A DNA stretch of 64,000 nucleotides from positions 117,260 through 181,259 of the forward strand of contig NZ_BOML01000052.1 of the NCBI RefSeq assembly GCF_016862175.1, read 5' to 3'. Shown here piece by piece: positions 10,247-21,353 of this stretch. The notes under the pieces were generated by a model that had not been told where the DNA came from, searched no databases, and saw only the letters and a list, made by a program, of their open reading frames with translations. How positions within the stretch are numbered: position 1 is the stretch's first letter; each line of letters begins with the position of its first letter. The stretch comes from Paractinoplanes durhamensis. Lineage in GTDB: Bacteria > Actinomycetota > Actinomycetes > Mycobacteriales > Micromonosporaceae. Made by a program: the position numbers and the translations under genes.

Positions 10247-11065
10247 TTATTTGCGGCCGAGTTCGTGGGACAGCTCGGCCAACTCGTCGCCGCCGGCCAT
10301 CTGCGTGGTCAGCTCGTCGAGGCTGACCTCCTTGCGGGTCTTGTCGAGGGCGGTCTCGCCGAGCTTCAGGATCACGAAGTGGTCCCCGACCATGTAGGCG
10401 TGGTGCGGGTTGTGGGTGATGAAGACGACGCCGAGGCCGGCGGCGCGGGCCGCGGCCACGTATTTGAGGACCACGCCGGACTGTTTGACGCCGAGCGCGG
10501 CGGTCGGCTCGTCGAGGATCAGCACCCGCGCGCCGAAGTAGACGGCCCGGGCGATGGCGACGCACTGCCGCTGCCCGCCGGAGAGGGTGCCGATCGGCTG
10601 GTTGATGTCCTTGACGACGATGCCCATCTTGCGCAGTTCCTCGTCGGCGATCTCGCGCATCCGCCGCACCTTGAGCCCGGCGAGGGGGAAGTTGCCGGCG
10701 GTGAGCTCGGAGCCGAGGAAGAAGTTACGCCAGACCTCCATCAGCCCGACCACCGCGAGGTCCTGGTAGACGGTCGCGATGCCGTGCGCCAGGGACTCGC
10801 GGGGGCTGCTGAACGTGACCGGGGTGCCGTCGACGCGCAGGGTGCCCTCGTTGTGCGGGTGCAACCCCGACATGATCTTGATGAGGGTGGACTTGCCGGC
10901 GCCGTTGTCGCCGAGCACGCAGGTGACCTCGCCCGCGTTGACCCGCAGGTTGATGCCGCGCAGCGCCCGGATCGCGCCGTAGGACTTGCCGACGTCGTCC
11001 ATCTCGATGAGCGGTTCGCCCTTGTACAGCTGCCGGTCCGCGTGCGACGCGAGGGTGTCGGTCAC
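10247..11065 (-). CDS. Sugar (inositol) ABC transporter ATP-binding protein, single-domain
   Basis: 272 residues with one nucleotide-binding domain: Walker A GDNGAGKST, Q-loop YQDL, signature LSGGQRQ, Walker B VLILDEPTAAL, switch His in FITHNPHH. It is the FrcA-like single-NBD type, unlike the about 500-residue double-NBD ATPases (RbsA/IatA) commonly paired with CUT2 permeases. It would act as a homodimer beneath the permease encoded 3 bp upstream. The inositol substrate is inferred from the operon. Confidence 0.93.
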   Translation of the reverse strand: MTDTLASHADRQLYKGEPLIEMDDVGKSYGAIRALRGINLRVNAGEVTCVLGDNGAGKSTLIKIMSGLHPHNEGTLRVDGTPVTFSSPRESLAHGIATVYQDLAVVGLMEVWRNFFLGSELTAGNFPLAGLKVRRMREIADEELRKMGIVVKDINQPIGTLSGGQRQCVAIARAVYFGARVLILDEPTAALGVKQSGVVLKYVAAARAAGLGVVFITHNPHHAYMVGDHFVILKLGETALDKTRKEVSLDELTTQMAGGDELAELSHELGRK

Positions 11066-11068
11066 GGC

Positions 11069-12124
11069 TCAGCCCACCTTCCGCATCGTCGACATCCGCT
11101 TGACGTACAGGTTGACCAGCACCGCGAGCAGCAGCATCACGCCGAGGAAGGCCTTGAACCAGTTCGGGTCCCAGCCGGCGTAGATGATGCCGAGGCTGGT
11201 CATGCCGAAGATGAACGCGCCGATCGCGACCCCGATCGAGTTGCCGAAGCCGCCGGTCAGCAGGGTGCCGCCGACCACCGCCGCGATGATGTAGAGGAAC
11301 TCGTTGCCGACGCCGCCGCCGGCCTGCAGCGTGTTGAACCGGTACAGCTGGTGCATCCCGACGAACCAGCCGAGAAAAGACACCGTCATGAAGAGCCCGA
11401 TTTTCGTACGCAGGACGGGCACGCCGACCGCTCGCGCGCTGTCCGGGTTACCGCCCACCGCGAAGATCCAGTTGCCGACCCGGGTCCGCTGCAGCGCCCA
11501 GGCGGCGATGGCCACGAACAGGATCCACCAGATGACCGAGGTCCAGACCGTCACCGACCCGATCTTGAAGCTGGACGAGAAGACCTTGCCGAGCGAGGCG
11601 TACCCGTCGACCTTGCTCACGTCCAGGCTGGAGACCGTCCCGGTGACCAGCTTGGTGACGCCGAGGTTGGCGCCCTGCAGGACGAAGAACGTGCCGAGTG
11701 TGATCAGGAAGCTGGGGATGCCGGTCCGCATCACGAGGTAGCCGTTGAGGAAGCCGATCAGCAGGCAGAACGCGAGCGACAGCAGCGCGCCGATCCACAG
11801 GTTGACGCCGTAATACCAGCAGAACATCGAGTTGAACAGGCCGGCCGTGTAGACGATGACGCCGGCCGACAGGTCGAACTCGCCGCCGATCATCAGCAGG
11901 CCGACCCCGCAGGCGACGATGCCGATCACCGACGACTGGTAGAGCACGGTGAAGAAGGACTCGGCCGACCGGAAGGACGGCGCGAGCGCCAGGAAGAAGA
12001 TGAAGATGATCACGGCGGCCACCAGGGCGCCGATCTCGGGCCGGGCCAGCAGCCGGTTGGACAGACCGAGCTTGACCCGGTTGGACGGGGTCGGCGCGGG
12101 CGGCGCTTCGAGTGTCTGTGTCAT
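11069..12124 (-). CDS. Sugar (inositol) ABC transporter permease, RbsC/FrcC type
   Basis: 351 residues, mostly hydrophobic, with about ten membrane segments. GLLMIGGEFDLSAG is the conserved BPD_transp_2 region of CUT2 permeases, followed by GIPSFLITLGT and FVGMHQLYRF. It forms the membrane channel for the periplasmic-type binding lipoprotein and the single-domain ATPase that flank it in the operon. Three bases separate it from the ATPase gene. Confidence 0.94.
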   Translation of the reverse strand: MTQTLEAPPAPTPSNRVKLGLSNRLLARPEIGALVAAVIIFIFFLALAPSFRSAESFFTVLYQSSVIGIVACGVGLLMIGGEFDLSAGVIVYTAGLFNSMFCWYYGVNLWIGALLSLAFCLLIGFLNGYLVMRTGIPSFLITLGTFFVLQGANLGVTKLVTGTVSSLDVSKVDGYASLGKVFSSSFKIGSVTVWTSVIWWILFVAIAAWALQRTRVGNWIFAVGGNPDSARAVGVPVLRTKIGLFMTVSFLGWFVGMHQLYRFNTLQAGGGVGNEFLYIIAAVVGGTLLTGGFGNSIGVAIGAFIFGMTSLGIIYAGWDPNWFKAFLGVMLLLAVLVNLYVKRMSTMRKVG

Positions 12125-12134
12125 GACCGCTCGC

Positions 12135-13127
12135 CTACCGCGTGTTGTTCTTGGTGAAGGGGAGGATCTTGTCGATGTTGTTCTTGTCCACGAAGGACGG
12201 CCCGGTCAGCACGGCCTTGCCGCCGCCGATGTCGTTGCCGTTCTTGATGTTCAGGTAGAGCGAGGTGACGGCCATGTAGCCCTGGACGTACGGCTGCTGG
12301 TCGATCGAGAATTCGATCTTGCCGGCCTTGATGTCCTGGGCGGCCTCCTGGTTGAGGTCGAAGGTGACCACCTTGGCCTTGCTGCCGGCCTGGTCGATCG
12401 CCTTGAGCGCGTCGATCGCCTGCGGGGCGCCCAGCGTCACGATGTAGTCGATCGTCTTGTCCTGGGCCAGCTTGGCCTGCAGCGTCGACGTCACGGCCGC
12501 GTCGTCGGCCCCGTTGACCTGGATGTTCTCGGCGCCCGGCACCGAGCTCCTGACGCCGGCACAGCGCGCTTCGAGGGCCACCGACCCGGTCTGCTGGATC
12601 ACGCACAGCGGGTGCTTGCCGCCGGCCTCGCCGATCCGCTTGCCGGCCGCGGTCCCGGCCAGGGTCTCGTCCGAGCCGAAGTACATCAACGCGCCGAGCC
12701 GCTGGTAGTCGTCGATGCCGGAGTTGAAGCCGACCACCGGGATGCCGGCGTCGGTGGCCGCCTTCACCGAGCCGGCCAGGGCGTCCGGGGTGACCAGCGT
12801 GGTGGCGATGCCGTTCACCTTGGAGTCGACCGCGTTCTGGATGAGCACCGCCTGCTTGGGCGCCTCCGGGTCGTTCGAGTACTTGATCGTGACGCCGGTG
12901 TCCTTGGCCGCCTGCTGGGCGCCGTTCTTGACCTTGTCCCAGAAGGTGTCGCCGGGCGTCTCGTGGGTGATGAACGCGATCGTGTACCCGGAGCTGCCGG
13001 CGGCGTTGCCGCCGCCGCTGGTCGTGTCGTCGGTTTTCTCGCGGCCACCGCCGCTGCAGGCCGTGGCCGCGAGGGCGGTCACGGAGAGAGCGGCGACGAC
13101 GCGAAGGGTACGGCTAGGCCGGATCAT
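12135..13127 (-). CDS. Sugar (inositol) ABC transporter substrate-binding lipoprotein
   Basis: 330 residues. Signal with lipobox LAATAC (Cys24), then a Ser/Gly linker and a type I periplasmic-binding fold (Peripla_BP_4): YTIAFITHETPGDTFWDKV, PVVGFNSGIDD, GSDETLAG, and hinge FDLNQEAAQDIKAG. Similar to ribose/fructose/inositol binding proteins of CUT2 systems. Its ATG overlaps the end of iolE by 14 bp. Anchored outside the membrane, it delivers substrate to the adjacent permease. Confidence 0.94.
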   Translation of the reverse strand: MIRPSRTLRVVAALSVTALAATACSGGGREKTDDTTSGGGNAAGSSGYTIAFITHETPGDTFWDKVKNGAQQAAKDTGVTIKYSNDPEAPKQAVLIQNAVDSKVNGIATTLVTPDALAGSVKAATDAGIPVVGFNSGIDDYQRLGALMYFGSDETLAGTAAGKRIGEAGGKHPLCVIQQTGSVALEARCAGVRSSVPGAENIQVNGADDAAVTSTLQAKLAQDKTIDYIVTLGAPQAIDALKAIDQAGSKAKVVTFDLNQEAAQDIKAGKIEFSIDQQPYVQGYMAVTSLYLNIKNGNDIGGGKAVLTGPSFVDKNNIDKILPFTKNNTR

Positions 13128-14061
13128 CGGGTATCTCCTTGTGGTGGACGGTGCCGGCCCGGGAGTGGAGGCCGACGGAGTTCAGGTAGGAGCGGGTGCG
13201 CTGGGCGATCGGCAGCGGCACGTCGAACGCGATCGGGTACATGTCCTGCTCGACCACGACGAACAGCTCGGCGTCGAGCTCGCTCAGGGCGTCCATCACG
13301 GCCGGGATGTCCGGGCTGCCGGCCGGTGGCTCGACGCTGGCGCCCATCGCGACGGCCTGGCCGAACGCGAGATCCTCCCGCACCGCGCGGGCGGCGATCG
13401 CCGGGTCCATCTGCTTGATGTGGACGTAGCCCACCCGGTCCGGGTATTTGCGGATCAGCCCCGGGACGTCGGCGCGGCGGTAGGCGAGGTGGCCGGTGTC
13501 CAGGCACAGCGACACGAACCGCGGGTCGGTCCCGGCCAGGTAGCGCTCGGTCTGCTCCTGGGTCTCCACCTGGTAGTCCGCGTGCGGGTGGAAGCGCATG
13601 TGCAGGCCGTACTCCTCGAGCAGGATCCGCCCGAGCGTGTTGCTGTTGTCGGTCAGCGACTTCCACTGGTCGGCGTCCAGCGCGGCGGCCTCCAGGTAGG
13701 CGCCGGTGACGTCGTCGCGGTAGCCGGGCACCGGCACGAAGATGACGTTCTCGCCGCCGACCGCCGCGGTCAGCGCGGCCACCTTGCGGGTCGCCTCGAC
13801 GACCGCGCCGAAGTCCTTGTGCGGCCCGCCGGCCCCGGCGACCGTGCCGCCGGCCACCGACAGCCCGCGCTCGGCCAGCTCGTCGGCGAGCTGGGCGGGA
13901 TCGGTCGGCAGGTAGCCGTACGGCCCGAGCTCCAGCCAGTGGTAGCCGGACGCCACCATCTCGTCGAGGAACCGCCGCCAGGGGGTCTGACGCGGGTCGT
14001 CGGCATACCAGACACCCCACGAGTCGGGGCAGGAACCCAGTTGCAGATGACGGATTTCCAT
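13114..14061 (-). CDS. iolE: Inosose dehydratase-like TIM barrel protein
   Basis: 315 residues from ATG 14061; a TTG at 14088 gives nine more residues but lacks a ribosome binding site. The N-terminal CPDSWGVWYADDP matches the IolE signature (PDSWGVW), followed by the sugar-isomerase barrel strings MRFHPHADYQVET, CLDTGHLAYR and YVHIKQMDP, with metal-binding Glu/His/Asp residues. IolE removes water from scyllo-inosose to give the diketone that IolD hydrolyses. A second barrel protein (iolH) ends the operon; this one is the better dehydratase candidate. Confidence 0.85.
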   Translation of the reverse strand: MEIRHLQLGSCPDSWGVWYADDPRQTPWRRFLDEMVASGYHWLELGPYGYLPTDPAQLADELAERGLSVAGGTVAGAGGPHKDFGAVVEATRKVAALTAAVGGENVIFVPVPGYRDDVTGAYLEAAALDADQWKSLTDNSNTLGRILLEEYGLHMRFHPHADYQVETQEQTERYLAGTDPRFVSLCLDTGHLAYRRADVPGLIRKYPDRVGYVHIKQMDPAIAARAVREDLAFGQAVAMGASVEPPAGSPDIPAVMDALSELDAELFVVVEQDMYPIAFDVPLPIAQRTRSYLNSVGLHSRAGTVHHKEIPDDPA

Positions 14062-14114
14062 AAAAAGACCAGCCTTCAGTCGGGTCAAGGGTGGCGGCGG
14101 GGCGGTGGAGGTCC

Positions 14115-15611
14115 TTAGCTAGCCGTTGGGAAGTGCAGGGAAGCGCCGGACGCGTGATCGACGTGCGGCCACCGCGAGGTCACGACCTTGCCGCGGGTGT
14201 AGAACGAGACCCCTTCGGGGCCGTGGACGTGCTTGTCGCCGAACAGCGAGTCCTTCCACCCGCCGAAGGAGTAGTAGGCCATCGGCACCGGGATGGGGAC
14301 GTTGATCCCGATCATGCCGACCCGCACCCCACGCTGGAATCGGCGCGCGGCCTCACCGCTGCTGGTGAAGATCGCGGTGCCGTTCCCGTACGGATTGGCG
14401 TTGATCAGGTCGATGGCCGAGTCCACGTCGTCGGCCCGCACGGTGGACAGCACCGGCCCGAAGATCTCCTCGGTGTAGACGTCCATCGACGGCTGCACCT
14501 GGTCGATCACGGTCGGCCCGACGAAGAACCCGCCCTCGTGCCCGTCGACGCGCAGCCCGCGCCCGTCGACCAGCAGCTTCGCGCCCTGCTTCTCGCCGCT
14601 GCCGATCAGCGACTCGATCCTCTCCTTGGCCGCCGCGGTCACCACCGGGCCCATCTCCGAGCTCGGGTCGCGGCCGGGACCCACCTTCACCTCGGCCGCC
14701 TTGCGCGACACCAGGTCCATCAGCGCGTCCCCTGCGCTGCCGACCGCGACCGCCGCCGAGATCGCCATGCACCGCTCCCCGGCCGAGCCGAACGCGGCCG
14801 CGACCAGGTGCTGGGCGGCGAAGTCGAGGTCGGCGTCGGGCAGGATGATGGCGTGGTTCTTGGCCCCGCCGAGCGCCTGCACCCGCTTGCCGCCGGCGCT
14901 CGCCTCCTGGTGGATGTAGCGGGCGATCGGGGTGGAGCCGACGAACGAGACGGCCGCGACGTCCGGGTGCCGGAGCAGGCCGTCGACCGCCTCCTTGTCG
15001 CCGTGCAGCACGTTGAACACGCCGGCCGGCAGCCCGGCCTCGCGCCACAGCCCGGCCACGTAGTTGGACGCGCTCGGGTCGCGCTCGCTGGGCTTGAGCA
15101 CGAACGTGTTGCCGCAGGCGATCGCGACCGGGTGCATCCACATCGGCACCATGGCCGGGAAGTTGAACGGGGTGATGCCGGCGCAGACGCCGAGCGGCTC
15201 GCGGAAGCTGAACACGTCGACGCCGGTCGAGGCCTGGTCGGTGTAGGAGCCCTTGAGCAGCTCCGGGATGCCGCAGGCGAACTCGATCACCTCGAGGCCG
15301 CGCTGCACCTCGCCGGCCGCGTCGGAGAGCACCTTGCCGTGCTCGTCGGAGATGAGCTCGGCGATCTGGCCGACCCGCGCGTTCACCAGCTCGCGGAAGT
15401 TGAAGAGGATTTTCGTACGCTTGCTGAGCGACGCCTGGCTCCACGACGCGAAGGCCGCCTTCGCCGCCCCCACCGCCGCGTTCACGTCGGCCGCCGAGGC
15501 CAGCACCACCTCGTGCTGCTGCTCGCCGGTCGCCGGGTTGAAGACCGGGCTTCTTCTTGCCGACTGGCCGGCGGTGAACTCCCCGCCGATCCAGTGCTCG
15601 ATGGTTGCCAT
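14115..15611 (-). CDS. mmsA: CoA-acylating methylmalonate-semialdehyde dehydrogenase
   Basis: 498 residues, the family's usual size. Aldehyde dehydrogenase fold with ITPFNFPAMVPMWM, FVLKPSERDPS, the NAD-binding FVGSTPIARYI and catalytic Cys281 in GERCMAI. In the inositol pathway this enzyme (IolA) turns malonate semialdehyde into acetyl-CoA and CO2; it can also act in valine breakdown. It sits between iolD and iolE with short gaps, which favours the inositol role. Confidence 0.95.
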   Translation of the reverse strand: MATIEHWIGGEFTAGQSARRSPVFNPATGEQQHEVVLASAADVNAAVGAAKAAFASWSQASLSKRTKILFNFRELVNARVGQIAELISDEHGKVLSDAAGEVQRGLEVIEFACGIPELLKGSYTDQASTGVDVFSFREPLGVCAGITPFNFPAMVPMWMHPVAIACGNTFVLKPSERDPSASNYVAGLWREAGLPAGVFNVLHGDKEAVDGLLRHPDVAAVSFVGSTPIARYIHQEASAGGKRVQALGGAKNHAIILPDADLDFAAQHLVAAAFGSAGERCMAISAAVAVGSAGDALMDLVSRKAAEVKVGPGRDPSSEMGPVVTAAAKERIESLIGSGEKQGAKLLVDGRGLRVDGHEGGFFVGPTVIDQVQPSMDVYTEEIFGPVLSTVRADDVDSAIDLINANPYGNGTAIFTSSGEAARRFQRGVRVGMIGINVPIPVPMAYYSFGGWKDSLFGDKHVHGPEGVSFYTRGKVVTSRWPHVDHASGASLHFPTAS

Positions 15612-15623
15612 CTGCTGTCCCGT

Positions 15624-17488
<1,865 letters not shown>

Positions 17489-17492
<4 letters not shown>

Positions 17493-18376
17493 GAGCGAGT
17501 CCTTTCCTTGCAGGAGGTCAGGGGCAGCCGGGGGTCGACCGGCACACCGGCCCAGGAGCCGCGCACCCAGCCGTGCGCCGGGTCGTCGCGCACCAGCCAC
17601 TCCCGGTCGCCCGGCCCGGCCATCACGTTCAGGTAGTAGAGGTCGTAGCCGGGGGCGGCCATCGACGGGCCGTGCCAGCCGTACGGGATCAGCACGACAT
17701 CGCCGGAGTGCACCTCGGCGCAGACGTCGATCGGGCGGTCCGGGTGGCCGTACACCCGCTGGAAGCCGGCCCCGGCACCGCCCGCCGGCGACGGCGCCAC
17801 CTCGAAGTAGTAGATCTCCTCCAGGCTGGATTCGCCGGCGGCGATCTCGTCGTGCTTGTGCGGCGGGTAGGAGGACCAGTTGCCGCCCGGGGTGAGCACC
17901 TCGCAGGCGATCAGCCGGTCCGCCTCGAAGCTCTCCGGCGTGCAGAAGTTGTTGACCTGGCGGCTGGCCTGGCCGGCCCCGCGCAGCTCGACCGGCACGT
18001 CCTCGGCCGGCCCGTAGCGGAACGGCAGCCGCCGCTCGGCGCGGGCCGCGGGCAACGCGAACCGGCCGCCGTTCGGCGCCCGCACGGTCACCGACGAATC
18101 CCGCGGGACGTACGCGAAGTCAGTGACCCGGGAGAACACCGACCGCCGCCCGGTCAGCGTGACCCGCTCGTCGTCGCAGGTCACGTCGCAGCCGCCGACC
18201 AGCGGCAGGACCAGCATCTCGTCCGGCCCGGTGTGGAACCGGGCCCGCGCCCCGATCGGCAGGTCGAGGACGCGCAGCCCGCTGTACCGCCAGCCGGCGT
18301 TCTCCGGCGACACCACCGTCTCGAACGGCTTGTCGGACGTGCTCCCCCGCCGCATCAACGGATTGACCCTGGCCAT
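17489..18376 (-). CDS. iolB: 5-deoxy-glucuronate isomerase
   Basis: 295 residues from ATG 18376, which overlaps the preceding gene's TGA by one base. A double cupin with NWSSYPPHKHDE as the metal-binding signature, EEIYYFEV, VYGHPDRPIDVCAEVHSGDV and PYGWHGPS. It converts 5-deoxy-D-glucuronate to 2-deoxy-5-keto-D-gluconate. Tight coupling to iolD (4-bp overlap) confirms the operon. Confidence 0.95.
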
Positions 18377-19248
18377 CACAGCAGCTCCACGGCCCGGTCG
18401 ACGGCGTCGGCGACGCTGCCCTTGGACGGGTAGAGCAGCGAACGCCCGATCACCAGGCCCTGCACGGTCGGCTGGCTCAGCGCCTCGGCCCACTGCGCGT
18501 AGGCGGCCGACGCGTCGTCGGACACCTCGCCGCCGAGGATCAGCGCGGGCAGCGTGGTGGCCGCCATGACCCGGGCCATGTCCGGCACCACCGGCACCTT
18601 CAGCCAGGTGTACGCGGACGTGGTGCCCAGGCCGGCCGAGACCGTCATCGCCCGGATCATCGCCTCGGCGGTCAGCTCGTTGCGGACCCGGCCGTCGACC
18701 CGGTGCGAGATGAACGGTTCCACCATCGCCATCCGGCGGTGCGCGGCCAGCTCGCTCACCGCGGTGCCGCAGGCCGCCAGGGTGGCCACGGTGCCGGCGT
18801 CGTCCGGGTCGATGCGCAGCAGCATCTTGCCGCCCTCGAACCCGGCCGCCGCGATGCTGTCCGCGTCGTAGGCGGTGAACCGGTCGTCCATCTCGAACGA
18901 CGTCCCGGCCAGCCCGCCCCGGTTCATCGAGCCGATCACGACCTTGTCGTCGAGGGCGCCGAGCAGCAGCAGGTCTTCCAGGATGTCGGGGGTGCCGAGC
19001 ACGCCGTTGACGCCCGGCCGGGCCAGCGCGGTGCGCAGCCGGTCGAGCAGCTCGACCCGGTTGGCCATGGCGAGCGGGTCGGCGCCGGCCCGCAGCGCGC
19101 CGCGCGCCGGGTGGTCGGCCGCGATGATCATCAGCTTGCCGTGCGGCCCGCCGAACAGGTTCGCCGGCCGTTTCCGCGCGACGGCCGCGGCGGCGATCGC
19201 GTCCGGGTTCGTCCGGCGCACTTCCAGCAGGTCGGCGAGCTCAGCCAC
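18376..19248 (-). CDS. Cgl0159-family (beta/alpha)8 aldolase-like protein
   Basis: 290 residues. Resembles the Cgl0159-type barrel found in Corynebacterium and other actinobacterial inositol loci, related to class I FBP/DeoC aldolases: AADHPARGAL, GVLGTPDILEDL, FEGGKMLLRIDPDD, and LKVPVVPDMARV, where the lysine is a candidate Schiff-base residue. No separate iolJ is present in the operon, so this protein is the likely 2-deoxy-5-keto-gluconate 6-phosphate aldolase, giving DHAP and malonate semialdehyde. That reaction is inferred from context. The GTG start overlaps iolC by 8 bp. Confidence 0.85.
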   Translation of the reverse strand: MAELADLLEVRRTNPDAIAAAAVARKRPANLFGGPHGKLMIIAADHPARGALRAGADPLAMANRVELLDRLRTALARPGVNGVLGTPDILEDLLLLGALDDKVVIGSMNRGGLAGTSFEMDDRFTAYDADSIAAAGFEGGKMLLRIDPDDAGTVATLAACGTAVSELAAHRRMAMVEPFISHRVDGRVRNELTAEAMIRAMTVSAGLGTTSAYTWLKVPVVPDMARVMAATTLPALILGGEVSDDASAAYAQWAEALSQPTVQGLVIGRSLLYPSKGSVADAVDRAVELL

Positions 19249-20197
19249 GGAGAGCCTCCGCGCCGGTCAGCGCGCGGACCTCGGCCTCGGTCGGCATCGC
19301 GTCCGCGCAGGACAGCCGGGATGCGACGATCGCTCCGGCGGCATTGGCGAAGCGCATCGTCGCCCCGAGATCCCAGCCCGCGAGCAGGCCGTGGCAGAGG
19401 GCGCCGCCGAACGCGTCCCCGGCGCCGAGGCCGTTGACCACGTCGACCGGGACCGGCGGCACCTCGACCCGCTCACCGTCCTTCCGCGACGCGAGCACGC
19501 CCTTCGGGCCCTGCTTGATCACGGCCAGCTCGACACCGGCCGCGTGCAGCGCGTCGGCCGCCTCGGCCGGGGTGCGGACACCGACCGCGGTGTACGCCTC
19601 GTCGAGGTTGCCGACCGCGACCGTCGCGTAGGGCAGCGCCTCCGCATACCACCGGCGGGCCACCTCGCGGGACTCCCAGAACATCGGCCGGTAGTCGAGG
19701 TCGAAGACGGTGTGCTCGGCCCGGCCGCGGGCTTTCAGCGCGGCGAGGGTGGCCGAGCGCGACGGCTCCTGGGACAGGCCGGTGCCGGTGATCCAGAAGA
19801 TGCCGGCCGTGCGCACCGCGTCGAGGTCCAGCTCGGACTCGTTGATCTCCAGGTCGGGGGCCTTGGGGAAGCGGTAGAAGTAGAGCGGGAAGTCGTCCGG
19901 CGGGAAGATCTCGCAGAACGTCACCGGCGTCGGCAGCTGCGGCACCGGCGTGACGAAGCGATCGTCCACCCCGAAGCCGCGCAGCGCGTCGTGCAGGAAC
20001 GCGCCGAACGGGTCGTCGCCGGTGCGGGTGATCACCGCGCTGCGCCGGCCGTAGCGGGCGGCCGCGACCGCCACATTGGACGCGCTGCCGCCGAGGAACT
20101 TGGCGAAGGTCTGCACCTCACGCAGCGAGACCCCGATCTGCTGTGGGTACAGGTCAACGCCTATACGTCCGATCGTCAGTACCTCGTCGGCGGGCAT
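19241..20197 (-). CDS. iolC: 5-dehydro-2-deoxygluconokinase (PfkB family)
   Basis: 318 residues from ATG 20197 with AAGGGA five bases upstream; a TTG at 20221 is less likely. Carbohydrate kinase: VLTIGRIGVDLYPQQ start, LGGSASNVAVAAARYG (PfkB signature 1) and GLGAGDAFGGAL (signature 2 with the catalytic Asp). YFYRFPKAPD is typical of IolC. It phosphorylates 2-deoxy-5-keto-gluconate before aldolase cleavage. First gene of the 11.8-kb operon. Confidence 0.95.
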   Translation of the reverse strand: MPADEVLTIGRIGVDLYPQQIGVSLREVQTFAKFLGGSASNVAVAAARYGRRSAVITRTGDDPFGAFLHDALRGFGVDDRFVTPVPQLPTPVTFCEIFPPDDFPLYFYRFPKAPDLEINESELDLDAVRTAGIFWITGTGLSQEPSRSATLAALKARGRAEHTVFDLDYRPMFWESREVARRWYAEALPYATVAVGNLDEAYTAVGVRTPAEAADALHAAGVELAVIKQGPKGVLASRKDGERVEVPPVPVDVVNGLGAGDAFGGALCHGLLAGWDLGATMRFANAAGAIVASRLSCADAMPTEAEVRALTGAEALRG

Positions 20198-20335
20198 GCG
20201 AGTCCCTTCGCTCTCCGGCAATTGGTCCCAAAATGGGCGCGCGTCGGCGCGCTGATGCCGTGCTCGTTACGGCGCGATGAAGAAGCGGTTGATGCCGTCG
20301 GTAGCCGACCGGCGACGCTAGGTTTGCTGTCCTCG

Positions 20336-20364
20336 ATGTAATAACGTGAGGGCTCTTACGTCAA
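20336..20364 (-). promoter_or_regulatory. Predicted promoter of the inositol operon
   Basis: On the minus strand, TTGACG (20364-20359) and TTACAT (20341-20336) are separated by 17 bp. This is a fair sigma-70-type match placed about 140 bp upstream of the iolC ATG. It lies next to the palindrome at 20367-20382, so a repressor there could block the -35 box. Confidence 0.5.
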
Positions 20365-20366
20365 TA

Positions 20367-20382
20367 CTTTGTCCTGACAAAG
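20367..20382. promoter_or_regulatory. Palindromic operator in the iolC/gntR divergent region
   Basis: CTTTGTCCTGACAAAG is a perfect inverted repeat: 7-bp arms around a CT centre. It lies 3 bp upstream of the predicted iolC -35 box and is the most likely binding site for the divergent GntR regulator. Confidence 0.6.
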
Positions 20383-20419
20383 TCTTGAGCGGACATTGAA
20401 CAGAGTCTTGAGCAGACAT
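20381..20419. promoter_or_regulatory. Two direct repeats of 16 bp near the regulator start
   Basis: agtcttgagcggacat (20381-20396) and agtcttgagcagacat (20404-20419) differ at one base and are 23 bp apart, about two helical turns. They lie just before the regulator's ribosome binding site, so they may serve autoregulation. Confidence 0.55.
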
Positions 20420-20439
20420 GGAAAATCTTGGGGGACGTC

Positions 20440-21192
20440 GTGACTTCCGATCTCACCCCGGCGCGCCCGGTGGAAGTGGACCGGAGCAGCCCGGTGCCGC
20501 TGTATTACCAGGTGGCGACGCGCTTGCAGGAGCTCATCGAGAAGGGCGAGATCGGCGTCGGCGCCCGGATCGAGAACGAGGTGGACCTCGCCGAGCGGCT
20601 CGGTGTGTCCCGCCCGACGACGCGCCGCGCGATCCAATACCTCGTCGAGCGCGGCATGCTGGTGCGCAAGCGCGGCGTCGGCACCCAGGTCGTGCACCCC
20701 AAGGTGCGCCGCCCGGTCGAGCTGTCCAGCCTCTACGACGACCTGATCGCCGGGGCCAAGGAGCCGCACACCACGGTCCTCGACCTCAAGGTCGTCGCCG
20801 CCGACGCGACCGTCGCCGCCGCCCTCAACCTGCCCATCGGCACCGAGGTGACCTGGATCGAGCGGCTGCGCTTCGCCGGCGGCGAGCCGCTGGCCCTGAT
20901 GCACAACGCCATCCCGCGCGACGTCCTGGAGGTGACGCCGGCCGACCTGGCCGAGCGCGGCCTCTACGAGTTGCTGCGCCGGGCCGGCCACGTGCCGCGG
21001 ATCGCCACCCAGGTGATCGGCGCCCGCTCGGCGACCGCCACCGAGGCCCGCACCCTCGAGGAGAAGCGCGGAGCATCCCTGCTGACCATGACCCGGACGG
21101 CCTGGGACGACCGCGGCCGGGCCCTCGAATACGGCAGCCACCTCTACCGGGCCAGCCGCTACAGCTTCGAGCTGAACCTCTCAGCAGGCTGA
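20440..21192 (+). CDS. GntR-family (HutC/UTRA) transcriptional regulator of the inositol operon
   Basis: 250 residues from GTG 20440 with GGGGGA five bases before it; TTG 20428 is an alternative. N-terminal winged helix: VPLYYQVATRLQELIEKGEI, then LAERLGVSRPTTRRAIQYL (recognition helix) and the wing MLVRKRGVGTQVV. The C-terminal UTRA effector domain ends with LEYGSHLYRASRYSFEL. Effector is probably an inositol-pathway intermediate, inferred from its divergent position to iolC. The palindrome and direct repeats in the shared 242-bp region are candidate targets. Confidence 0.92.
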   Translation: MTSDLTPARPVEVDRSSPVPLYYQVATRLQELIEKGEIGVGARIENEVDLAERLGVSRPTTRRAIQYLVERGMLVRKRGVGTQVVHPKVRRPVELSSLYDDLIAGAKEPHTTVLDLKVVAADATVAAALNLPIGTEVTWIERLRFAGGEPLALMHNAIPRDVLEVTPADLAERGLYELLRRAGHVPRIATQVIGARSATATEARTLEEKRGASLLTMTRTAWDDRGRALEYGSHLYRASRYSFELNLSAG

Positions 21193-21353
21193 GAAGTGAA
21201 ACGAGTCAGGTGAATCCTCGGATACGGGCAGTGACGGCGACTCGCCGAATGTGACAGAACGGGCATCATCAGGTTGCTCCAACCGGGATCGATCGGGACG
21301 ATCGGCGTCGCCATCCGGCGTCATGCACCGAGATCTCGGAAGGACGGCGTCAC

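Noticed and set aside
13114..14088. TTG 14088 as the iolE start
   Set aside because: No purine-rich site precedes it, whereas ATG 14061 has GAAGG about 12 bases upstream and gives the conserved IolE N-terminus.
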